A DNA stretch of 64,000 nt from Vibrio gallicus. GTDB taxonomy: Bacteria; Pseudomonadota; Gammaproteobacteria; Enterobacterales; Vibrionaceae. Both the position numbers and the translations under genes were made by a program. The notes beneath the pieces are model-generated. The model did no database searches, had not been told where the DNA came from, and saw nothing but the letters and a program-made list of their open reading frames with translations. The stretch covers positions 620,001 through 684,000 of the forward strand of contig NZ_AP024871.1 of the NCBI RefSeq assembly GCF_024346875.1, read 5' to 3'. Below, piece by piece: positions 52,996 through 61,980 of the stretch. Numbering within the stretch: the stretch's first letter is position 1; every line of letters begins with the position of its first letter.

Positions 52996-53043
52996 TCAGC
53001 TATGCTGTCGCTGAGTAGTTCACATCTTAACCCTGTATTTAGC
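52900..53043 (+). ncRNA. Predicted omega RNA (reRNA) of TnpB with its guide
   Basis: In characterised TnpB systems the guide RNA covers the 3' end of tnpB and the right end, with about 16-20 nt of flanking DNA as guide. Here a hairpin AAGGCAGTT/AACTGCCTT (52960-52982) and the right-end hairpin (52988-53015) would form the scaffold, and the guide would be ATCTTAACCCTGTATTTAGC (53024-53043) from malZ. The 5' boundary is a guess; the 3' boundary depends on guide length. Confidence 0.4.
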
Positions 53044-54264
53044 TCATTGAGCAACCACAAATACGATACTACCGACTACTTTAATGTGGATCCCCACTTA
53101 GGGGGGAATCAGCCACTAGCAGATCTGTGCCAAGAGTTGCATCGTCGAGGGATGAAGATAGTGTTGGATGCAGTATTTAATCACACCTCATCGGAGCATC
53201 CTTGGTTCGATAAAAGCGGGCAACACCAGCGGGGTGCGTATCATAACCTTGAATCAGCCTACCGTGATTACTATTTCTTTGATGGCGACTCGCAGCGTTA
53301 TGAGGGTTGGAATGGTGTGCCTAACTTGCCTGTGCTTAACTTCGATAACCCCGAAGTGCGTAATATTATCTATGGCTCAGACTCTTCTATTATTAAGCAT
53401 TGGCTCAAACCCCCTTATAACATTGATGGATGGCGCTTTGATGTCATCCATATGCTGGGTGAAGGAAAGGGCGCTTATAACAATGCACACTATGTTAAGG
53501 CGTTTAGGCGCGCAACTAAGCAGCAAAATCCACAAGCCCTAGTATTAGGTGAGCACTTCTTCGAGGCCACAGATTGGCTTCAGGGAGATCAAGAAGATGG
53601 CGCGATGAACTACTATGGTTTTGCACATCCAATGCGAGCATTTTTTGCCAAACAAGATATCGCTTATGATCCGATTGAATTGTCCAGTAAACAGTTTCGG
53701 CATTGGCTGTTGGAGGCTAAAGCTAAAGTGCCTTGGCACAATCAGCTAGCGCAACTCAATCAACTCGATAGCCATGATACTGCGCGCTTTATTACCTTGC
53801 TCAAAGGAGATGATAAAAGGATGAAGCAAGCTGCGCTATTCTTGATAGCGTATATTGGCGTGCCTTGTTTGTATTACGGAACCGAAGTGGGTTTAGAAGG
53901 GGAAAATGACCCTGACAATCGACGTACATTTCCGTGGGAGCGAGTCGCGCAGTCACCTTGGGTCCCGGTGTTTAAACAGATGCTGATGCTTCGCAGGCAA
54001 TCCCCAGCCTTACAGAGTGGAGACCTCATCTTCTTTGATATGCAAGACAAGCTCGTGGCGTTTGCACGAACCTTGGGCAAGCAGAGGATAGTGTTGCTTT
54101 TAAACTGCAGTGGTGAGACTGCAACTATCCAGCTGCCGGTTTGACAACTGGGTATAGAGCAGAGTACAGGGCACTATCTGCTTTATGATCAGGGGTATCG
54201 AATTGCCGATGGTGAGCTTAAGGTGCAGCTTGGCGGTTTAGGATGCGAGCTTATTCAGCTATAG
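53024..54264 (+). pseudogene. malZ: malZ (maltodextrin glucosidase, GH13), 5'-truncated at the IS and with a late in-frame TGA
   Basis: The visible part encodes the GH13 barrel from LNPVFSSLSNHKYDTTDYF onward and resembles E. coli MalZ: VLDAVFNHT, nucleophile in GWRFDVIHMLGE, acid Glu in VLGEHF, LDSHDTARF and LYYGTEVGLEG. About the first 200 codons are missing, because the IS right end sits directly before Leu-Asn-Pro and nothing like the 5' part lies left of the IS. An ATG inside the IS hairpin (53002) happens to be in frame. A TGA at 54142-54144 follows QLPV; the frame then continues through HYLLYDQGYRIADGEL to TAG 54262-54264, so the C-terminal domain is also cut. It overlaps the convergent dusC by 14 bp. 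Confidence 0.87.
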
Positions 54265-55210
54265 CTTGTAGCTGCTGATAATAGTGCTGGATGTGTTCTA
54301 CGATAGGCGCGGCTTGATTAAAGGTGCGAATATTGTGGAACAGCTCTTTTGCTTCTGGATACTGCTGGCGCAAGTAAGCAAACCACTGCTTGACTCTATT
54401 TGGGTAATATAGGCCTTTATCACCTTTCATTTCGTATTCTGAATATCTTAATAGCAAGCCAACGACTTCACACCATGGCATTACGGCATGATTGTGCTTA
54501 ACCACATTACCTAAATTGGGTACGTTAAAAGCGCCACGACACACCATTAAAGAATCAATTCCGGTAGTTTCAATACAGCGCTGGCCATCTTGGTAGTTCC
54601 AGATCTCACCATTGGCAATCAACGGCATAGCTGTGTGTTGGCGAAGCTTATTTAGGTAATCCCAACGGATCTGATCTGCCCGGTATCCGCCGGCTTTAGT
54701 GCGAGCATGAATAGTGAGCTCGGAAGCGCCAGCGCTTTCTACGGCACTGACTATCTCGAAGCTATCATCTGGGTTTTCCCAACCAAGGCGTATCTTGGCA
54801 GTAACCGGAATGTTGCTCGGTACAGCGTCACGGCAAGCCTTGATAATACTGTGCATCAGCTCAGGTTCTTTGAGTAATACAGCGCCCCCTTTGCTCTTAT
54901 TTACCAAGCGTGCAGGACAACCAAAATTAAGGTCAATACCAGCAGCACCAAGTTCATAGGCTTTAAAGGCATTCTCTGCCATCCATTGTGGGTGCTGTCC
55001 CAATAGTTGCAGGTGCACAGGAGTACCTGAGCGGGTCTTTGAGCCTTGTTTGAGTTCTGGACAAAGCTTGTAGAAGGAACGGTCGGGTAGTAACTGGTCA
55101 CTGACACGCACGAACTCGGTGACACACAGGTCATAGTCGTTGATCTCAGTAAGGATCTCGCGCATTAAGTGGTCGAGGACGCCCTCCATGGGGCCGAGTA
55201 CAAGACGCAT
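54251..55210 (-). CDS. dusC: tRNA-dihydrouridine(16) synthase DusC
   Basis: 319 residues. Dus-family features: LVLGPMEGVLDHLMREILT at the FMN barrel start, IDLNFGCPARLVNKSKGGAVLL with the catalytic cysteine in GCPA, TAKIRLGW, ELTIHARTKAGGYRAD, and IANGEIW for phosphate binding. The MEGV start and LRQQYPEAKELF end fit the DusC subgroup, which reduces U16 in tRNA. ATG at 55210. Monocistronic; its 3' end overlaps the malZ remnant. Confidence 0.9.
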   Translation of the reverse strand: MRLVLGPMEGVLDHLMREILTEINDYDLCVTEFVRVSDQLLPDRSFYKLCPELKQGSKTRSGTPVHLQLLGQHPQWMAENAFKAYELGAAGIDLNFGCPARLVNKSKGGAVLLKEPELMHSIIKACRDAVPSNIPVTAKIRLGWENPDDSFEIVSAVESAGASELTIHARTKAGGYRADQIRWDYLNKLRQHTAMPLIANGEIWNYQDGQRCIETTGIDSLMVCRGAFNVPNLGNVVKHNHAVMPWCEVVGLLLRYSEYEMKGDKGLYYPNRVKQWFAYLRQQYPEAKELFHNIRTFNQAAPIVEHIQHYYQQLQAIAE

Positions 55211-55355
55211 TACATTCTACCTTTGTTTGCAGGAGGCGGGATTTTAGTGGGTTTTGCACAAAATGTCATCGACATTCTTTGCAAAGGGCTTTGCACTATA
55301 GAAGCGGTGAGGCTTTTCACTCATACTTAGGAAAAAATAGAACAGAGTAGATACT

Positions 55356-55955
55356 ATGAGCGATTTGATTTGCCTTCCTGAAGGCTATCAAGGGGAGAGC
55401 CCTTATTTTTGGGAAGGTGCGGTTTTAGCGGCAAACTTAACCGTAAAACCGCTGGAACCTGAGCTTTGGGCGTCAGAGCTTTATGGAGAGGGGTTTGCTG
55501 AGGCAAGGGCGACCATCGTTGAGCATATAAATCATCAATATGCACAGCTTAAAGCAAACCAATACTCCGCATTAGGGTTTGGAAGCCAAGATAATCTAGC
55601 TGATTTAGCCGAAGGTTTTTTATCGGTATGGCCGATTGTCGAGCAAGATTGGCAAGCATTGCAGGTTAGTGACGGTAGCATGCGAATGCTTTCGGCACTA
55701 CTTACGACATTCTCTTTGCTGGTGGATGAGACCCAAACCCATCAACAGATGATACAAGCAGGTTATGAAGAGTTGCCGCAGCTGGCTGATTATCAGGGAC
55801 AACTTGATTTGATGATCAATGAGGTAGCCCAAGCCGCCGATGAGCTAATGATTGGTAATAAGAGTCAAACCCTAAACCCATTTAAGGGGATTGGGCGTAA
55901 TGATCCATGCCCGTGTGGAAGCGGCAACAAATTTAAGAAGTGTTGTGGGGCTTAG
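55356..55955 (+). CDS. YecA-like (UPF0149) protein with SEC-C motif
   Basis: 199 residues. An all-helical UPF0149/YecA-type domain ([21 protein letters not shown] and [17 protein letters not shown]) is followed by a C-terminal SEC-C zinc motif, [17 protein letters not shown], identical in pattern to the SecA tail. YecA is a SecA paralogue that can bind the ribosome and substrate proteins in E. coli, but this protein may be another member of the class. ATG 55356. Own terminator downstream; convergent with dsbB. Confidence 0.8.
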   Translation: MSDLICLPEGYQGESPYFWEGAVLAANLTVKPLEPELWASELYGEGFAEARATIVEHINHQYAQLKANQYSALGFGSQDNLADLAEGFLSVWPIVEQDWQALQVSDGSMRMLSALLTTFSLLVDETQTHQQMIQAGYEELPQLADYQGQLDLMINEVAQAADELMIGNKSQTLNPFKGIGRNDPCPCGSGNKFKKCCGA

Positions 55956-55962
55956 TTAATCT

Positions 55963-56006
55963 AAAACGCACCTTTGATTATTGCGTAATAACCAAAGGTG
56001 CGTTTT
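55963..56006. terminator. Bidirectional terminator between the SEC-C gene and dsbB
   Basis: Fourteen-base-pair perfect stem AAAACGCACCTTTG/CAAAGGTGCGTTTT with a 16-base loop that itself pairs partly. A-run and T-run ends let it serve both convergent genes. Confidence 0.75.
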
Positions 56007-56016
56007 GAACTGAAGT

Positions 56017-56535
56017 CTACTTACGTTTTAGGCCAACAAATTGCAACAACACAAAGGCAATCCCGATAGCCAAACTAGAACCGAAGATGATGACTAGCCA
56101 TTGTGGCATAGAGAGCCCTAAGAAGGTCCATACAATCTTGCTACATTGCCCATATGCTTCAAACATCCACGGCATCCACTGATTAAGAGGCGCCCAGTCA
56201 GGAAAGTTGACGAAGATATCACAGGTCTTAAAAGGCGAAGGATTAAATTGATAATCCACATGCTGTAACGCAAGCATCAGACCACGGAAACTGGCAAACA
56301 CCCAACCGGCTAATCCGATAAATCTAAGCAGTGGTTTTTTGGGGTTAATAAGGCCAATAATCGCGGCACTAGAAATACCCACCATAGCGACACGCTCGTA
56401 GATGCACATGACACATGGTGCAAGTAGCATGACATGCTCAAAGTAGAGTGCAGACAGTTCAAAGCCTGTGACCATGAGTAGCAGCAATAACCATGCAAGT
56501 CGATTGCGAGAGAACTGATAAAGATAATCGAGCAT
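56017..56535 (-). CDS. dsbB: Disulfide bond formation protein DsbB
   Basis: 172 residues with four membrane helices. Both cysteine pairs are at the E. coli-like positions: C41-C44 in LAPCVMCIYERVAM and C105/C131 in FKTCDIF and AYGQCSKIVW. The quinone-binding Arg follows the first pair (YER). DsbB reoxidises DsbA and passes electrons to ubiquinone, or to menaquinone without oxygen; the latter route is of interest here because the men cluster is damaged. Located downstream of nhaB, as in other Vibrio. Confidence 0.95.
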   Translation of the reverse strand: MLDYLYQFSRNRLAWLLLLLMVTGFELSALYFEHVMLLAPCVMCIYERVAMVGISSAAIIGLINPKKPLLRFIGLAGWVFASFRGLMLALQHVDYQFNPSPFKTCDIFVNFPDWAPLNQWMPWMFEAYGQCSKIVWTFLGLSMPQWLVIIFGSSLAIGIAFVLLQFVGLKRK

Positions 56536-56587
56536 TAGAATTTCCTAACAAATTTGTTATGGGCGTAGCCAAGTAGACAGTTTAAAA

Positions 56588-56614
56588 ATAAAAAACCAGC
56601 GAGTAAACGCCGGT
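56588..56614 (-). terminator. Rho-independent terminator of nhaB
   Basis: On the minus strand, stem ACCGGCG/CGCTGGT (one G-T pair) with loop TTTACT, followed by TTTTTATTTT, 85 bp after the nhaB stop. Confidence 0.72.
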
Positions 56615-56698
56615 TTATAGATTTTTCAGTTAGTCAGCGCATTTACTGAAAAGTTCCAGCGAAAACGGCGTGACAAACCCTAGCTACCACAGCTGTAG

Positions 56699-58294
56699 TT
56701 AATGATGCACTACGGGTATAACGGCATTATCTATTGGAATTGGGTTATTACCTATCCACCCCATATCTAAAAACATGGCTGACATAGGCTCTAAGAAGAA
56801 CATGATGCCAATCATACCAACGATAGCCAATACGATAGTATATGGGAAAGCCATAATCACCATACGACCGTAAGATAGTCGTATTAATGGCGCAAGAGTT
56901 GAGGTTAACAAGAATAGGAACGCCGCTTGTCCATTCGGTGTGGCAACCGATGGTAGGTTGGTTCCGGTATTGATAGCCACTGCGAGCAAGTCAAATTGTT
57001 GGCGATCAATTACTCCGCTAACGAGGGCTTCCTTTACCTCGTTAATGTATACCGTTCCGACAAATACGTTGTCAGACACCATAGAGAGCAAGCCGTTAGC
57101 AACATAGAATAGCGCCAGCTGTGAGTTTTGGTCTTCAACTGCAAGCACAGCATCGATAATAGGAGCAAACAAGTCTTGTTGAATAATAACGGCTACAATC
57201 GCAAAGAATACGGTTAGTAAGGCAGTGAAGGGCAGCGCCTCTTCAAAGGCTTTTCCTAAGGCGTGCTCTTCAATAATACCGGTAAATGCGGTGGCAAAGA
57301 TAATCACCGATAGGCCAATAAGCCCAACGGCAGCCAAGTGGAACGCAAGACCAATAATAAGCCACACTGCGATTGCGCCCTGCACCCAAAGCTTAGCCAC
57401 ATCTTGCTTAGTGCGGCGCTGCTTTTGCTCTTGATCGTAAGTCACCAGAATATTGCGTACGTGTTCAGGTAGCTGTGCACCATAGCCACAGATCTTGAAT
57501 TTTTCGACAAATGCCGTAGTAAGCAGCCCCATAAACAGAACCGGTAAGGTAACGGGCAGCATACGTAAGATAAACTCACCGAACTCCCATCCAGCCTGAT
57601 CGGCAATGATTAGGTTTTGCGGCTCACCCACCATGGTCATTACTCCGCCTAAGGCTGTACCGACACCAGCATGCATGAGTAGCGAGCGTAAGAAAGCGCG
57701 ATAGTCGTCTAAATCTTCACGGGTTAACTCATTAAGGCCATCATCTTTGGTATGGTCGTGATTACTCACATTGCCTTTGCCAGAAACAACCTTGTGATAG
57801 ATAGAATAAAACCCAACGGCTACGGCAATAACTACAGCGATAACGGTTAAGGCATCTAAGAAGGCTGACAAAAAAGCAGATGCTGCACAAAATGCAACAG
57901 AAAGAAGGATCTTAGAGCGAATGCCAAGCAGTATTTTAGTGAAGATATATAGAAGCAGCTGCTTCATAAAGTAGATGCCAGCGACCATAAATACCAATAG
58001 TAGTAGAACCTCTATATTGGCTACCAGCTCGTGTTTGACAAGCTCGGGTGTGGTCATACCAATAGCTATCGCCTCTATTGCTAACAACCCCCCTGGTTGT
58101 AGCGGGTAGCATTTTAGTGCCATAGCTAAGGTAAATATGAATTCAACCACTAACAGCCAACCGGCAACAAATGGGTCTATATAAAAGAATACGATAGGGT
58201 TGATTATTAGGAAGGCAACGATAGTAACTTTGTACCAGTCTGGTGCCTTACCAAGAAAATTCTTAACAAAAGCATTTCCTAAACTTAATGGCAT
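56699..58294 (-). CDS. nhaB: Na+/H+ antiporter NhaB
   Basis: 531 residues with about twelve hydrophobic segments. It matches NhaB end to end: [118 protein letters not shown] and [21 protein letters not shown]. It exports Na+ in exchange for protons in the inner membrane, important for marine Vibrio. Divergent from fadR, as in E. coli. No lesion. Confidence 0.96.
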   Translation of the reverse strand: MPLSLGNAFVKNFLGKAPDWYKVTIVAFLIINPIVFFYIDPFVAGWLLVVEFIFTLAMALKCYPLQPGGLLAIEAIAIGMTTPELVKHELVANIEVLLLLVFMVAGIYFMKQLLLYIFTKILLGIRSKILLSVAFCAASAFLSAFLDALTVIAVVIAVAVGFYSIYHKVVSGKGNVSNHDHTKDDGLNELTREDLDDYRAFLRSLLMHAGVGTALGGVMTMVGEPQNLIIADQAGWEFGEFILRMLPVTLPVLFMGLLTTAFVEKFKICGYGAQLPEHVRNILVTYDQEQKQRRTKQDVAKLWVQGAIAVWLIIGLAFHLAAVGLIGLSVIIFATAFTGIIEEHALGKAFEEALPFTALLTVFFAIVAVIIQQDLFAPIIDAVLAVEDQNSQLALFYVANGLLSMVSDNVFVGTVYINEVKEALVSGVIDRQQFDLLAVAINTGTNLPSVATPNGQAAFLFLLTSTLAPLIRLSYGRMVIMAFPYTIVLAIVGMIGIMFFLEPMSAMFLDMGWIGNNPIPIDNAVIPVVHH

Positions 58295-58844
58295 AATTGT
58301 TCTCTTCTAGGCTTAACATTCTCAAGTGCCAATTTAGTTAGCAAAAGAGGTGATTCTTTGGCTCAATATTTACACTTATCGGCGCAACTTTACGCGGATA
58401 AAACAGTGAGTCAATAACATAGCGTGACCTCGATCTTGTTACTGAATAAAACATAGCAAAACTTTTATTATATGCAGAGAAAAATACAGTATATGCTTGT
58501 CCTGATGAGGGGTTGATTCTCACAATGTACTGTTTCTGTTTCATATGAACTAAGTTGCTGTAACTGATTGATTTTTAAGTGTTGTCGGTATTTTTTTAGT
58601 TTAGTAAACTAATTTTTATTATGCAAATAAATGCCATGACTGGTGTTTGTGGGTTGAGTAGTGCTAAACATCGTAAGATTTTATGCGTAGGGTAAATGTT
58701 TAGCGAGCTATGGTTACCCATCATCTTGAATAATATTGACCATATCGGAATGATTTAACTCACAACTTCATCGGACTTGGCTTAAATATTGGGGACGTAA
58801 GTGGTATGATGAGTTTAATTTGAATCAAAAAATTAAACCTATCT
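58295..58844. other. 550-bp divergent intergenic region between nhaB and fadR
   Basis: AT-rich with no convincing ORF. It must hold both promoters. The notable element is an inverted repeat directly before the fadR start (listed separately). No FadR-operator-like sequence (AACTGGTC-type) was found by eye. Confidence 0.45.
58813..58838. promoter_or_regulatory. Inverted repeat in the fadR leader
   Basis: GTTTAATTT/AAATTAAAC, a perfect 9-bp repeat with an 8-base spacer, ends six bases before the fadR ATG. It occupies the place of the ribosome-binding site, which is not recognisable. It could be an operator or an RNA hairpin that restricts translation. Confidence 0.4.
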
Positions 58845-59684
58845 ATGGTCATTAAGGCAAAGAGCCCTGCGGGTTTTGCAGAAAAATACATTATTGAAAG
58901 TATCTGGAATGGTCGCTTTGCTCCAGGTTCTATTCTTCCTGCTGAACGTGAGCTTTCAGAGCTTATAGGGGTAACTCGAACTACATTGCGTGAAGTTTTA
59001 CAACGCCTTGCTCGTGATGGTTGGCTGACTATCCAACACGGTAAGCCAACTAAGGTAAACCAGTTCATGGAAACCTCTGGTTTGCATATTTTGGATACCT
59101 TAATGACATTGGATGCAGACAATGCAACCGGTATTGTTGAAAGCTTGCTTGCTGCACGCAGTAATATCAGCCCTATCTTTATGCGTTATGCATTTAAAGT
59201 AAATAAAGAACAATCAGAAGCGACTATTCATCGCGTTATCGATTCATGTGAAGCCTTAATGGCGGCTGAATCTCATGCTGCGTTTATGGAAAGCTTTGAG
59301 TTTGCCAATAAAATTGCTCAAAACGTTAAAGAAGACAATGAAAAAGATGAGTTTAAGCGTAATGAAATTCTGATCGCTAAAACCTTTAACTACTACGACT
59401 ATATGTTGTTCCAACGTCTGGCTTTCCACTCAGGAAACCAGATATATGGTTTGATATTTAATGGTCTGCGTAAGCTTTATGATCGAGTTGGAGCATATTA
59501 CTTCTCTAACCCTGCGGCGCGAGATCTCGCGATTGCCTTCTATAAAGAACTATTGATGATTTGTGAGCAAGGGCAGCGTGATAAGATCCCCGCTGTAATT
59601 CGTCGCTACGGTATGGAGAGTGCTCAAATCTGGAATGAGATGAAAGAGACCTTACCAACCAACTTTACTGAAGACGATAGCTAA
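58845..59684 (+). CDS. fadR: Fatty-acid metabolism regulator FadR (GntR family)
   Basis: 279 residues. N-terminal winged helix ([58 protein letters not shown]) and a C-terminal helical acyl-CoA-binding domain. E. coli FadR is 239 residues; the extra 40 or so (around residues 130-175, [15 protein letters not shown] to [13 protein letters not shown]) correspond to the Vibrio-specific insertion that adds ligand capacity. It represses beta-oxidation genes and activates fabA/fabB until long-chain acyl-CoA binds. Own terminator; no obvious ribosome-binding site (see inverted repeat). Confidence 0.96.
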   Translation: MVIKAKSPAGFAEKYIIESIWNGRFAPGSILPAERELSELIGVTRTTLREVLQRLARDGWLTIQHGKPTKVNQFMETSGLHILDTLMTLDADNATGIVESLLAARSNISPIFMRYAFKVNKEQSEATIHRVIDSCEALMAAESHAAFMESFEFANKIAQNVKEDNEKDEFKRNEILIAKTFNYYDYMLFQRLAFHSGNQIYGLIFNGLRKLYDRVGAYYFSNPAARDLAIAFYKELLMICEQGQRDKIPAVIRRYGMESAQIWNEMKETLPTNFTEDDS

Positions 59685-59701
59685 CTGTTAGCCGTTTTTC
59701 G

Positions 59702-59727
59702 AACCCGCCTTTATGGCGGGTTTTTAT
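59702..59727 (+). terminator. Rho-independent terminator of fadR
   Basis: Eight-base-pair stem AACCCGCC/GGCGGGTT, loop TTTAT, T-run. Confidence 0.85.
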
Positions 59728-59938
59728 TGGGTGATCTAGGTCTCATTGAGGAAGTGGCACAAATTAGTGCTATACAGGCGTCATATTTGATCTTTTTTTG
59801 ATTGCTGGCGTATTTAATACCAGTCCCTAATTCTAGGCGTGAGCTAATGTCACAGGCAGTTTCTTTGGCATTCAAACGTAGCAGTACTAAACTATAGGGA
59901 CGCTCAAAGCTTTAACCTAGTTTAAGGAGGGCGTTCAT

Positions 59939-60220
59939 ATGAACATTAAAATTACACTTTTATCTTTACTGGTAGTGGCATTCGCACCTGCAGTTTCGGC
60001 AAGCGATGCTCCTTTGTCACAAAGTACGCTAACGGGAAATACTCCCACTTTACTTGCTGAGAATCGATCAGGCAGTAGCACTGAAAGAGTACGCACTACA
60101 GATGAAAATGAAATGTCGAGTAGCAAGGATATGCAGGAGTCATATCAAAGCCAAGATATGAATCAAGATATGATCCATGATAAAAAAGTGCGTAAATCCA
60201 TCCACCATAAACGAGCGTAA
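59939..60220 (+). CDS. Small exported protein, unrecognised
   Basis: 93 residues, with an ideal AAGGAGG nine bases before ATG 59939 and a signal peptide MNIKITLLSLLVVAFAPAVSA. The mature 72 residues are hydrophilic and of low complexity, rich in Ser, Asp, Gln and Met (SSSKDMQESYQSQDMNQDMI), and end in a basic cluster KKVRKSIHHKRA. No cysteines. It should be a periplasmic, probably disordered peptide. I recognise no family. Own terminator 30 bp downstream. It could bind metal through the Met/His residues, but that is speculation. Confidence 0.68.
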   Translation: MNIKITLLSLLVVAFAPAVSASDAPLSQSTLTGNTPTLLAENRSGSSTERVRTTDENEMSSSKDMQESYQSQDMNQDMIHDKKVRKSIHHKRA

Positions 60221-60248
60221 AACGGACGATATTTCACCTCAAAAAAGC

Positions 60249-60277
60249 CAAAACCGCCTGATATGAGGCGGTTTTTT
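60249..60277 (+). terminator. Rho-independent terminator after the small exported protein
   Basis: Nine-base-pair stem AAACCGCCT/AGGCGGTTT, loop GATATG, seven-T run. Confidence 0.87.
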
Positions 60278-60361
60278 TGATAATAGTCAAATATGAGAAC
60301 ATAGCTTCATAATGCGTTATTTTGCATTAGAATTTAACTCGTTTAGTTAAATGGGGTGAAT

Positions 60362-61720
60362 ATGAAGCTATTAAAGTTAACCGCTGTTGTGTCTAGTATC
60401 TTGGTTTTAAGTGCATGTAATGGAAACATTGATGACTCAAAACCAAAGTCCAATTTGTCTGCCGACCAGCAAAAACAAATCAATAACTATGTTGGTTCTG
60501 CGGGTCAGGGCTTTGCATTTAGTAGCGATTCACCACTATATAACGCCTTAGACAGTCTTTATTTCTTTTCAACTCAAGACAAAATTACGCCACAAAACAT
60601 TAGTGCAGGTATGAGTGATGGGATTGCTAAGGTATTAAAAGCCGGAGTGTTTGCCAAATTACCAGCCAAAGCTCAGCAGCAAGCAGTAACCTTTGAAGGG
60701 GATCATGCTGTTACTTTGTCTGATACCGGTGCCAAAACCAAACATACGGAAGAGTGGCATTGCTATGGCTCTTTACCTATGACGGTAGTGGTCGATAATA
60801 AAGGCATGACCATCGATGGTACATTGACCGAATATAAATATTCAGGTGGCTGCAAAGTGACTAATCCGAAGGTGTTTTCCTATAACTTCGCACATGCACA
60901 TATTGATGCTAACTTCGTCGTTGATTCCGGAACCATTACCGACCTAACTACTCATACGAGCCTTAAACCGAATCAAATTCTACTTTCCGCCATTGAAAGC
61001 GATATCCAAAGCCAGTTTGGTACGGCGTGGCTTGAGCAGTGGAAGGCTGGCGCTCAGAGCGCAGGTAAAGATTTCTTAAAGCTTGAAAATGGCCGCATTA
61101 AATACAACCAAATTCCAGCTGGCATGGTGGACTTTAACACCCTAAATCAATCGAAACTGCTTGCTGGTACTGTATTTGGTAGTCAGCCTGGTGGCGCTCC
61201 TGCAAGTCCTAAGTGGTGTCGAATCGTCAATATACCGCAGGGATTAGACCTTAATAGCCAAAAACAGCAGACGATTATTGCATCTAACTGCGCACGTTCA
61301 GTGAAGCGTTATTGTGAAGGGCATGGTTCAGGCTTCCCTGCGGGAATGCAATCGGCGGCCTCTCCTGTTGCTTGGGGTGAGCGTGAATATAACTACGCAA
61401 TGGATAATACCGTACTGCAACAGCAGAAAAATCAGATAGGGCACTTTGAACAGCATGGTCAAACTCAAAATGCATTTACTACTGGCTCTGCACCATTTAG
61501 CGGGGCGCTTAAAGCGGTATACGGTTACTCTACTGTTAAAGATGCAAACCCTAGCAGTACCACCTTTAATAATGCTGGAGCTAACAGCTTTGCAGGGCAT
61601 GCAGGGCATTGCCAGAATGAAATGGCAAGTTGGGTAAATTCGACTGGGTTATCATTCAAAATGGTTACAGCAAACGGTGGAACAGGGATTGACTTCTTGA
61701 CTCAGAACTTCTCAAAGTAA
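60362..61720 (+). CDS. Lipoprotein of unknown function (452 aa)
   Basis: Start chosen at ATG 60362 (GGGGTGA upstream); a GTG two codons earlier is in frame. Lipoprotein signal MKLLKLTAVVSSILVLSAC with lipobox LSAC. The mature part has a first domain (about 60-230) with paired cysteines in EEWHCYGSLP and SGGCKVTNP, and a second domain (about 290-450) with WCRIVN, SNCARSVKRYCEGHG and HAGHCQNEMASWVN cysteines. The latter region, with its repeated Asn/Gly/His and end in TGIDFLTQNFSK, has no family I can name. An envelope location is likely. It stands alone between terminators. Confidence 0.8.
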   Translation: MKLLKLTAVVSSILVLSACNGNIDDSKPKSNLSADQQKQINNYVGSAGQGFAFSSDSPLYNALDSLYFFSTQDKITPQNISAGMSDGIAKVLKAGVFAKLPAKAQQQAVTFEGDHAVTLSDTGAKTKHTEEWHCYGSLPMTVVVDNKGMTIDGTLTEYKYSGGCKVTNPKVFSYNFAHAHIDANFVVDSGTITDLTTHTSLKPNQILLSAIESDIQSQFGTAWLEQWKAGAQSAGKDFLKLENGRIKYNQIPAGMVDFNTLNQSKLLAGTVFGSQPGGAPASPKWCRIVNIPQGLDLNSQKQQTIIASNCARSVKRYCEGHGSGFPAGMQSAASPVAWGEREYNYAMDNTVLQQQKNQIGHFEQHGQTQNAFTTGSAPFSGALKAVYGYSTVKDANPSSTTFNNAGANSFAGHAGHCQNEMASWVNSTGLSFKMVTANGGTGIDFLTQNFSK

Positions 61721-61776
61721 CGATAAGAACTGAGACGTTTGCTTAAATAATGTAACGTTAATGAGCACCAATATAA

Positions 61777-61809
61777 GGGTATGCATCTAGATGATGCATA
61801 CCCTTTTTT
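61777..61809 (+). terminator. Rho-independent terminator after the 452-aa lipoprotein
   Basis: Perfect 11-bp stem GGGTATGCATC/GATGCATACCC, loop TAGAT, then six Ts. The remaining AT-rich bases to 61980 hold nothing else that I can identify. Confidence 0.85.
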
Positions 61810-61980
61810 ATTGATTTAATTAGATAGAGTTACAACTAGAAACCCACCACTCAAAAAGTAAAAGTAATATTCACAATATGAGTAACTTCGTTATTTTTCT
61901 TTTTAAATCAATAATATAAGTCGTTTATATGGAAGGGGTGTTGTGAATTATAATTCGCAGTGGTGAAATACTATGCGCAT

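Larger units (their letters stand above)
51247..53023 (+). mobile_element. IS200/IS605-type insertion sequence (1,777 bp)
   Basis: The left boundary after TTTAT (51242-51246) and right boundary after TTCAC are inferred by comparison with the 55-bp solo copy at 48200-48254. Both ends carry the same bulged hairpin, CTCAGTGATCAGC-loop-GCTGTCGCTG(A/G)G, at 51266-51293 and 52988-53015, with an 8-bp lower stem, one unpaired T and a 4-bp upper stem. Such subterminal imperfect hairpins without terminal inverted repeats or target duplication define this IS family. It contains divergent tnpA (minus, broken) and tnpB (plus, intact). Joining TTTAT to the right flank rebuilds the malZ codons for Leu-Tyr-Leu-Asn-Pro, which confirms the right boundary and TTTAT as the target. 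Confidence 0.9.
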
